Shown piece after piece: positions 6,628 through 12,374 of a DNA stretch of 20,253 bases. Made by a program: the position numbers and the translations under genes. The DNA lies in assembly GCA_022181005.1 (NCBI GenBank), contig BQMV01000131.1, positions 1 to 20,253 of the forward strand, read 5' to 3'. The notes under the pieces are model-generated. The model had not been told where the DNA came from. It saw nothing but the letters and a program-made list of their open reading frames with translations, and did not search any database. The number at the start of each line of letters is the position of its first letter. The stretch's first letter is position 1. Source of the stretch: Anaerolineaceae bacterium (GTDB lineage Bacteria > Chloroflexota > Anaerolineae > Anaerolineales > Villigracilaceae).

Positions 6628-8229
6628 ATGCTCTCTACTAACGCCAATCGTCAAATCGCGCGCGCCGCGGGGACGGTGATGATCGCCATCCTTTTCGGTC
6701 AACTCGCCGGGTTAGCGCGCGGAGTCATCATCGCGAATATATTCGGCGCTTCGCCTGAACTTGACGCTTTTTTCGCCGCAAACCGAGTTAGTGAAACGCT
6801 CTTTCTACTAGTCGCAGGCGGAGCGCTCGGTTCGGCGTTCATCCCGACGTTCACCGGATTGCTCGCCAAAGAAGAAACTGATTCGGCGTGGCGGCTCGCC
6901 TTTGCCCTCGCTAATGCGGTCACGCTAACTCTCAGCCTCCTCGCCGCGTTGCTTGCCATATTTGCTCCTCAAGTAGTCCGCTACGCCCTTGCCCCGGGGC
7001 TTTCCGCCAATCCTGAGCTTTTCTCGCTTACTGTCGCTCTGCTTCGCATTCAATTAATCTCAGCCGTTCTGTTCGGTCTGGGCGGGTTAATCGTGGGCGT
7101 TCTTAACGCGCGTCAAATCTTTCTCATCCCGGCGCTCACGCCCGCCATGTATCAACTGGGAATTATTTTTGGCGCAGTCTTCCTTTCGCCTTCTCTAGGA
7201 ATTTATGGATTAGCATGGGGCGTCGTCGTGGGCGCGGCGTTGTACTTGCTCATCCAACTGCCAAGCCTCATAAAACTGCTCAACGCTTCCGCTCATCCTC
7301 TTTGGTCGTTTTCGCTCGGTCTCCACGACTCCAACATTCGCACCGTTATTTTGCTTATGCTCCCTCGCCTGCTCGGCGTCGCTGTCGTACAGCTCAACTT
7401 TTGGGTCAACACGAATCTCGCATCCAGCATGGAGAAAGGCAGCGTCGCTAGTCTCAGTTACGCGTTCTCATTGATGCTCATGGCGCAAGCCGCGATAGCC
7501 CAATCCGTTGCAATTGCCGCCATGCCCACATTTTCAGCGCAACACGCGCTCGGCAAATTGGATGAAATGCGCGCATCGCTCGCCGCTTCATTACGCGCCA
7601 TTTTGCTGATGGCGATTCCCGCCAGCATAGGGCTAATTCTCTTGCGCAAGCCGTTGATCTCGTTTCTCTACCAACGTGGAGAGTTTGACGCGCGCGCTGT
7701 ACAACTCGTGGCATGGGCGCTTCTTTGGTACGCAGCGGGGTTGGTCGGTCACTCTATAATGGAAGTATTGACACGCGCCTTTTATGCGCAACAAGATACC
7801 AAAACGCCTGTCATCATTGGCGTGGCAACAATGACTCTCAATGTGGCTCTCAGCGTTCTATTCTCGCGTTACTTCGCGCAAATCGGTTGGCTTCCGCTCG
7901 GGGGGTTGGCGCTGGCAAATTCGCTGGCAACCGCGCTCGAAGCCGTCGCGTTGTTCGTCTTTATGCGAAAACGCTTGGATGGCATCGAAGAAAAGTCTAT
8001 TTTCGACAGCGCATGGCGCGTGACGCTGGCGACGCTTGGGATGGGAATCGGCTTGCTGGCTTGGGCTCGATTGACGGTCGGGCAGGCGCGCTGGTTCGTC
8101 GCGCTGGGGGGCGTCGTAGTAGGCGGAGTTATCTATATAATAGGCGCCGCGATTTTCAAAGTCTCCGAGATCAAAATAATTGTAGACGCCGTTGCGAGGC
8201 GATTGCTTTGGGATTCGCCTTCGCGGTGA
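6628..8229 (+). CDS. murJ: MurJ-like lipid II flippase (MviN/MATE-type MOP transporter)
   Basis: A 533-residue polytopic membrane protein with about 13-14 hydrophobic segments. It is expected to flip the peptidoglycan precursor lipid II across the cytoplasmic membrane. The N-terminus MLSTNANRQIARAAGTVMIA, then GQLAGLARGVIIANIFGASPELDAFFAANRVSETLF and GGALGSAFIPTF, is the MurJ/MviN signature, and AFYAQQDTKTPV and GLALANS further on are also typical. Against E. coli MurJ as I remember it, Arg24 and Asp39 correspond to Arg31 and Asp46 here, but Arg18 and Arg52 correspond to Gln25 and Phe59. Start: ATG 6628, 7 nt after TATAAT with no ribosome site; an open frame extends upstream through the PLD gene but is not credible as protein. 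The gene ends 4 bp before the convergent DUF212 gene. Confidence 0.9.
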   Translation: MLSTNANRQIARAAGTVMIAILFGQLAGLARGVIIANIFGASPELDAFFAANRVSETLFLLVAGGALGSAFIPTFTGLLAKEETDSAWRLAFALANAVTLTLSLLAALLAIFAPQVVRYALAPGLSANPELFSLTVALLRIQLISAVLFGLGGLIVGVLNARQIFLIPALTPAMYQLGIIFGAVFLSPSLGIYGLAWGVVVGAALYLLIQLPSLIKLLNASAHPLWSFSLGLHDSNIRTVILLMLPRLLGVAVVQLNFWVNTNLASSMEKGSVASLSYAFSLMLMAQAAIAQSVAIAAMPTFSAQHALGKLDEMRASLAASLRAILLMAIPASIGLILLRKPLISFLYQRGEFDARAVQLVAWALLWYAAGLVGHSIMEVLTRAFYAQQDTKTPVIIGVATMTLNVALSVLFSRYFAQIGWLPLGGLALANSLATALEAVALFVFMRKRLDGIEEKSIFDSAWRVTLATLGMGIGLLAWARLTVGQARWFVALGGVVVGGVIYIIGAAIFKVSEIKIIVDAVARRLLWDSPSR

Positions 8230-8233
8230 CATT

Positions 8234-8686
8234 TTATTTCCAAATCAACCACTGGCAAACTGCAATAATAATTCCCAATATAATTCCGCCTATCACTTCA
8301 AGCGGCGTATGCCCCAACACTTCGCGCAAATCTTTTTCGCTGAAGATATGTCCTTTCAACAACTCATCGAACAACACGTTGATGCGCTTTGCGTGGATGC
8401 CCGCCTGCTGACGCACGCCCGCCGCATCGTATGTGACGATCATAGTGATGGCGACGCCCAAAGCAAACAGCGGATTCGCAAAGCCTTGATAAAAACCGAT
8501 CGCCAGAGTCGTGGCGGTCATCAGCGCCGAATGCGAGCTGGGCATGCCGCCCGTCGTGAGCATCAGCGACCAGTTCCACTTACGCGTGCTCAGATAATCA
8601 AGCGGAAGTTTGATAACTTGCGCAAGAATCCATGCAATTAACCCTGCAATTAACGGTCTATTCTGAAGCAGATCGAGAAAATTCAT
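8234..8686 (-). CDS. Divergent PAP2-family membrane protein (DUF212)
   Basis: A 150-residue membrane protein. It has hydrophobic segments at about 11-30, 58-90 and 130-148, and the family signature GGMPSSHSA at 46-54, the divergent form of the PAP2 phosphatase motif. VTYDAAGVRQQAGIHAKRIN and LREVLGHTPLEVIGGIILG are also hallmarks of this family. Members are related to acid phosphatases of the PAP2 superfamily, but their substrate is unsettled. Its ATG overlaps the xseB stop as ATGA, so it should be translated in coupling with xseB and belongs to the xseA-xseB-DUF212 set. The murJ gene converges on it with a 4-bp gap. Confidence 0.9.
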   Translation of the reverse strand: MNFLDLLQNRPLIAGLIAWILAQVIKLPLDYLSTRKWNWSLMLTTGGMPSSHSALMTATTLAIGFYQGFANPLFALGVAITMIVTYDAAGVRQQAGIHAKRINVLFDELLKGHIFSEKDLREVLGHTPLEVIGGIILGIIIAVCQWLIWK

Positions 8687-8934
8687 TCCATCTCTTCTTC
8701 GAAATCGGAAATATCGTCGCCCGCGACTTGTTTCACTTTGAGCCGCGCAGATTCTAACAAGGATACGCATTGCGCCGCCAGAGTCTGCCCGCGCTCAAAG
8801 AGTTTAATCGCTTCTTCCAACTGACTTTGCTCGCCTTCCAGCGTTTCAACAATGCTCTCAAGTTCAGCGAGCGCTTCCTCATAAGTTAATTCTTCAACAG
8901 TCTTTTCTGATTTTTTAGTTGTTGTTTTTGGCAT
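8683..8934 (-). CDS. xseB: Exodeoxyribonuclease VII small subunit
   Basis: An 83-residue protein with the family core LTYEEALAELESIVETLEGEQSQLEEAIKLFERGQTLAAQCVSLLESARLKV, a two-helix hairpin that binds XseA. It has a Lys/Thr-rich N-terminal extension (MPKTTTKKSEKTVEE) and an acidic tail (DISDFEEEME). Several small subunits pair with one large subunit to degrade single-stranded DNA. GGAG at 8943-8940 is 5 nt before the ATG. It lies 65 bp after xseA on the same strand, and its stop overlaps the next start. Confidence 0.95.
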   Translation of the reverse strand: MPKTTTKKSEKTVEELTYEEALAELESIVETLEGEQSQLEEAIKLFERGQTLAAQCVSLLESARLKVKQVAGDDISDFEEEME

Positions 8935-8964
8935 AATTGCTCCATTTATAATTCACGATCGACG

Positions 8965-8970
8965 ATTATC
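8965..8970 (-). promoter_or_regulatory. Possible -10 (GATAAT) for xseB
   Basis: On the minus strand GATAATCG lies 30 nt before the xseB ATG, inside the 65-bp xseA-xseB gap, leaving a leader of about 24 nt that includes the GGAG ribosome site. The TAATCG ending matches the TATAATCG form seen at 6615, 10266 and 14608. Separate transcription of xseB from xseA is possible but not shown. Confidence 0.3.
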
Positions 8971-8999
8971 AAAGCCATTCACCGATCGCTAATAATTAA

Positions 9000-10211
9000 T
9001 CACTGCTTTTTCACCTCAAACTCTCCATCGCTAACGCGCACGTTCATTTTATCGTTTGCCTGTGCAACGCGAGACACAACAACGCCGTCGATTTGGCGCG
9101 TCACCACCGCGTACCCGCGCGCCAATACCGCCAGCGGACTCAACGCTTCGAGCCGCTTACAAGTCCCTTCAATGTGTTTGCACTCCAACGTTATACGGTT
9201 GAACACGGCAGAAGATAAGCGGCGAGACAAGTCGTCTACGCGTTGCGATTCGGATTGGACGAGGCGCGAAGGAGATAGGTAGCGAAGTTGAGAGACGAGA
9301 GAAGAGAGGGATGATCGTTTTTCCGAGATAATGTCGAGCGTCAGGGTAGAGGTTAGAGACCGAAGGTTGGCAACTGTCGCAGCAAGGTCTTGGGTTGTGA
9401 TTTGAGTCGCAAGCTCCGCCGCGGCAGTAGGAGTCGGCGCGCGCAAATCGGCGGCGAAGTCGCACAAGGTGAAATCAGTTTCATGACCGACGCCTGAAAT
9501 GATGGGAGCTTTCGATGCGGCAACCGCGCGGACGACGCGTTCGTCATTGAACGCCCATAAATCTTCAATCGAACCGCCGCCGCGAGCGATGATAATAACG
9601 TCTGAAGATTGGAGAATCGGAGAACTGATGGCTTTAACCAGCGCGGAAGGAGCCTCGCTTCCTTGCACAGGCGAAGGGGCAAGGACGACTTCCACAAGAG
9701 GCAAACGTCGCCGCAACGTATTGAGCATATCGCGCAATGCTGCGCCGGTTGCAGAAGTGACAATTCCGATTCTACGCGGCAGCTCGGGGATAGGGCGCTT
9801 ACGTTCAGGGTCGAACAATCCTTCGGCTTCGAGCTGCGCTTTGAGCCGCATGAACTCTTGATACAATGCGCCCTCGCCCACGGGGCGAATCTGATCCGCA
9901 TAAAGTTGATATTGCCCTTGCGGCTCATACACACCGATCTTGCCATGGACTTCCACTTCCATGCCGTCGCGCAGCGTAAGTTTCAGCCGCGCCGCGCTCG
10001 TCTTCCACATCACAGATTTCAACGAAGCGCCAGCGTCTTTGAGCGTGAAATACACATGCCCCGACGCGGGACGCGCGAGGTTGGATATTTCTCCCAGCGC
10101 CCACACATCCTGAAGCGTCTCATTCTCTTCCAACAATCTGCGGATGAGGAACGTCAATTTAGAAACGGTGAGTGTTTGCGAGGCTGGCGCGGAGAAAAGG
10201 GGCGGTTGCAT
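9000..10211 (-). CDS. xseA: Exodeoxyribonuclease VII large subunit
   Basis: A 403-residue protein, normal for the family. It has an N-terminal OB fold that binds single-stranded DNA (about 10-105, containing WALGEISNLARPASGHVYFTLKD and VHGKIGVYEPQGQYQLY). The catalytic domain has RIGIVTSATGAALRDM, IIARGGGSIEDLWAFND (about 207-223), GHETDFTLCDFAADLRAPTPTAAAE (about 243-266), then a long helical stretch. It ends LARGYAVV and VRVSDGEFEVKKQ. With XseB it cuts single-stranded DNA to short acid-soluble oligonucleotides. Start: ATG 10211 is preferred to an upstream in-frame ATG at 10289, because MQPPLFSAPASQTLTVSKL is where homologous proteins begin and the extra 26 residues are not family-like. Confidence 0.95.
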   Translation of the reverse strand: MQPPLFSAPASQTLTVSKLTFLIRRLLEENETLQDVWALGEISNLARPASGHVYFTLKDAGASLKSVMWKTSAARLKLTLRDGMEVEVHGKIGVYEPQGQYQLYADQIRPVGEGALYQEFMRLKAQLEAEGLFDPERKRPIPELPRRIGIVTSATGAALRDMLNTLRRRLPLVEVVLAPSPVQGSEAPSALVKAISSPILQSSDVIIIARGGGSIEDLWAFNDERVVRAVAASKAPIISGVGHETDFTLCDFAADLRAPTPTAAAELATQITTQDLAATVANLRSLTSTLTLDIISEKRSSLSSLVSQLRYLSPSRLVQSESQRVDDLSRRLSSAVFNRITLECKHIEGTCKRLEALSPLAVLARGYAVVTRQIDGVVVSRVAQANDKMNVRVSDGEFEVKKQ

Positions 10212-10218
10212 CTGTAAA

Positions 10219-10224
10219 AGGATA
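10219..10224 (-). promoter_or_regulatory. Weak -10 candidate (TATCCT) 7 nt before xseA
   Basis: On the minus strand TATCCT is followed by 7 nt and then the xseA ATG, without a ribosome site. The spacing equals that of the leaderless candidates elsewhere in the window, but the hexamer is a poor match. Confidence 0.25.
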
Positions 10225-10265
10225 ATCGAAAAAAGGCGAAACGAAAAGGATATGTCAGACTGCTG

Positions 10266-10271
10266 TATAAT
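10266..10271 (+). promoter_or_regulatory. Consensus -10 TATAAT upstream of the HIT gene
   Basis: CTGTATAATCG here is identical over 11 bases to the segment before the first M23 lipoprotein gene (14605-14615). The ATG is 38 nt downstream, so unlike the leaderless cases a leader of about 30 nt is expected. No good -35 was seen. Confidence 0.55.
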
Positions 10272-10275
10272 CGAA

Positions 10276-10299
10276 AGACGGCTTCTCATCTCGCCGTCT
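10276..10299 (+). promoter_or_regulatory. Hairpin or operator-like inverted repeat in the HIT leader
   Basis: AGACGGC (10276-10282) and GCCGTCT (10293-10299) form a perfect 7-bp stem around a 10-nt loop, immediately after the -10 and before the ATG. It covers the expected transcription start. It could be a repressor site or a 5'-end stem. No Shine-Dalgarno follows. Confidence 0.4.
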
Positions 10300-10309
10300 A
10301 CTATTTACT

Positions 10310-10819
10310 ATGAAGCATCTCTGGTCTCCTTGGCGCATGGCATACATTGAAAATCACGATAAAGAAGCGGGTTGCGTTTTTTGCAACGCACAAGCGAAAG
10401 CGGATAACGCGGAAAACCTCGTCGCTTATCGCGGCAAGCGCGCGTTCGCGATCCTTAACCGCTACCCTTACACTAGCGGACATTTAATGGTCATTCCTTT
10501 CACTCACAAAGCAAACCTCGAAGAACTGGATTCGGCGACTCGCGCTGAAATGATGGAATTGACCTCGCACTGCACAACAATCTTAAAAACGATCTATCAT
10601 CCGCAAGGATTCAATGTGGGCGTTAATATCGGCGAAGCGGCAGGCGCGGGCATAAAAGAGCACGTCCATATTCATATCGTCCCGCGTTGGAAAGGCGACA
10701 CGAATTTTATGTCTACTGTTGGGGAAACGCGCGTATTGCCCGAAGAACTCGAATCGACGTACAATCGCGTCCAGAACGAATTTACGAAACTGTTTCAAAA
10801 TCAACTTCGTCAAGAATAA
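10310..10819 (+). CDS. HIT-family nucleotide hydrolase/phosphorylase
   Basis: A 169-residue cytosolic protein. It starts MKHLWSPWRMAYI, and GCVFC (Cys22, Cys25, a possible zinc pair) follows. The family triad HVHIHIVPRW carries His118, His120 and His122 and acts on the alpha phosphate of nucleotide conjugates. RYPYTSGHLMVIPFTHKANLEEL is the usual substrate-binding stretch. LWxPWRxxYI with CxxC is typical of the diadenosine-tetraphosphate (Ap4A) phosphorylase-like branch of HIT proteins, though the true substrate is unknown. It is divergent from xseA. The next gene starts at the base after its stop, so the two are probably one transcript. Confidence 0.92.
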   Translation: MKHLWSPWRMAYIENHDKEAGCVFCNAQAKADNAENLVAYRGKRAFAILNRYPYTSGHLMVIPFTHKANLEELDSATRAEMMELTSHCTTILKTIYHPQGFNVGVNIGEAAGAGIKEHVHIHIVPRWKGDTNFMSTVGETRVLPEELESTYNRVQNEFTKLFQNQLRQE

Positions 10820-12358
10820 ATGTCGTTAAAATCTCTCGCGCTGTTCCTGTTTACTTTCCTTTTGGGAAGTTGCGCGCCGGCGATCATCGCGCCGTCAACG
10901 CCGACTCAGTTTGCTGCGTCAACGCAAGCGCTGTCTCCGCTCCCGCCAACGCCGACGAGCGCGCCTCCGCGAATAATTAATCCCTTGACGGGCTTGCGCG
11001 CTCAAGACCCCGCTCTACTCGATCTGCCCGCCCTGCTCGTCTCGATCTCGCATTTTCCGGTCACGGCGCGCCCGCAGGCGGGCTTGTCGTTTTCACCGCT
11101 CGTGTTTGAAATCTACATCACCGAAGGCGCGACGCGTTTCCTTACAACCTTCTACGGCGAATACCCCGCGCCTGAAGCGCCAATTACTGGCGGATGCGAA
11201 ACGCGGCGCGAAATCTTCATGCAAACCGATCTCATTTTAGGCGGCCGAATCTGGCTGGACTCGAATCAAAATAACCTGCTCGACGCATGGGAACGCGGCG
11301 TAGGCGGCGTGTGCGTAAACTTATTTAACGCGCATCAAGACTTCATTCAACAGACGACGACCGACAGCAACGGTTACTACGGTTTCAACCTTGGCGCTGG
11401 AACGTATTTCGTCGAGGTCGAAAAAAACCCGCAATGGGAGTTTACGCAAAAAAACGACGGAGCCGAGAATCAAAGCAGCGTCGTAGACCCAGCCTCAGGA
11501 CGATCTGACGCGGCGCATATCGCGTCCTCATTTCTCTCTTTAGACGCGGGCTTGATTCAGTCGAGCAACGTTCCCCCACCGGCGTCTCTTCCTGATCCTA
11601 AAATAGGTCCCATCCGCTCCGGGCGCCTCGTGTACGCAGATATCGCCGCTATGTTCACCAACTCCTGCTTAATCTACGCATTCGCCTCGCCGGAAGTGTT
11701 GTCTGAATTGCCGCACTGCGTATTCGTCACGCACGATATTCAAGGCGGCGGTTATATGTATGGCATTGACGATATGTTCGCCGCCGCGCGCAATTACAAG
11801 AATCCGAAAATCACAATTGATTATGCGAGCAACATATTTTCAGACGAGCCGCCCGCAGGGGGCGCGCCAGCGTCAAAACTGCACGTTTACATCGCTTACT
11901 TGAATCAATCAGGCTGGGAATATGACGCGCTTTCGCAAAGTTACTGGCGCTTTGTAGATAACGCGGATTTCGACACGGCGGGCGTCTTACGTCCCGAAGT
12001 GGACAGGCTCACCGGTCGTCAATTACAGTTCGAAAATGTGATCGTTCTATTCGCAAAGCACGATGTTATTTCTCCAACCAATTTAGACATTCATCTGGAA
12101 GGCGGTCTAAGCGGCGACGCGCTTCTATTCCGCGACGGGTTGAAATACAATATCCGCTGGAGCGCTCAACTCAGCGAAGAAGAAATGCAAATTGGATTTC
12201 GCAGACCGCTTCAGTTTCTATACGCGGAGGAAGATCGATTATTTCCGCTCAAGCCCGGTCAGACGTGGATCATCGTCGTCACGCCGGAAACAACCGTAAC
12301 AGAGCGAACGCTGGGCAAATGGCTGCTGAACTTCGCGCAACCTAAAGGGGCAAAATAG
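10820..12358 (+). CDS. DUF3048 lipoprotein with an inserted SdrD B-like domain
   Basis: A 512-residue predicted lipoprotein. Signal MSLKSLALFLFTFLLGSC has lipobox LGSC, Cys18. A Pro/Thr/Ser-rich linker runs to about 50. The N-terminal DUF3048 half is at about 54-117 (NPLTGL, ARPQAGLS, VFEIYITEGATRFLTTF). Residues ~135-245 are a SdrD B-like (Cna-B-type) beta domain: GGRIWLDSNQNNLLDAWERG then GGVCVNLF, DSNGYYGFNLGAGTYFVEVEK, LDAGL. The DUF3048 fold then resumes at KIGPIRSGR (261) through VIVLFAKHDV and DALLFRDGL to about 450. The extra domain thus sits in the loop just before the GPxRS segment. DUF3048 (YerB-like) proteins are surface lipoproteins of unknown activity. The ATG directly abuts the HIT stop (0 nt), with no clear ribosome site. 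The convergent GH25 gene ends 16 bp away. Confidence 0.85.
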   Translation: MSLKSLALFLFTFLLGSCAPAIIAPSTPTQFAASTQALSPLPPTPTSAPPRIINPLTGLRAQDPALLDLPALLVSISHFPVTARPQAGLSFSPLVFEIYITEGATRFLTTFYGEYPAPEAPITGGCETRREIFMQTDLILGGRIWLDSNQNNLLDAWERGVGGVCVNLFNAHQDFIQQTTTDSNGYYGFNLGAGTYFVEVEKNPQWEFTQKNDGAENQSSVVDPASGRSDAAHIASSFLSLDAGLIQSSNVPPPASLPDPKIGPIRSGRLVYADIAAMFTNSCLIYAFASPEVLSELPHCVFVTHDIQGGGYMYGIDDMFAAARNYKNPKITIDYASNIFSDEPPAGGAPASKLHVYIAYLNQSGWEYDALSQSYWRFVDNADFDTAGVLRPEVDRLTGRQLQFENVIVLFAKHDVISPTNLDIHLEGGLSGDALLFRDGLKYNIRWSAQLSEEEMQIGFRRPLQFLYAEEDRLFPLKPGQTWIIVVTPETTVTERTLGKWLLNFAQPKGAK

Positions 12359-12374
12359 TTTCAGCCAGTTAGCT

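Noticed and set aside
7713..8411. 232-codon frame over the murJ 3' end and DUF212
   Set aside because: It runs through two well-supported genes in another frame, and its product has the low-complexity Arg-rich look of a shadow.
10212..10289. Longer xseA start at 10289
   Set aside because: The 26 extra residues do not look like XseA, and the internal ATG begins the family-typical MQPPLFSAP... sequence.
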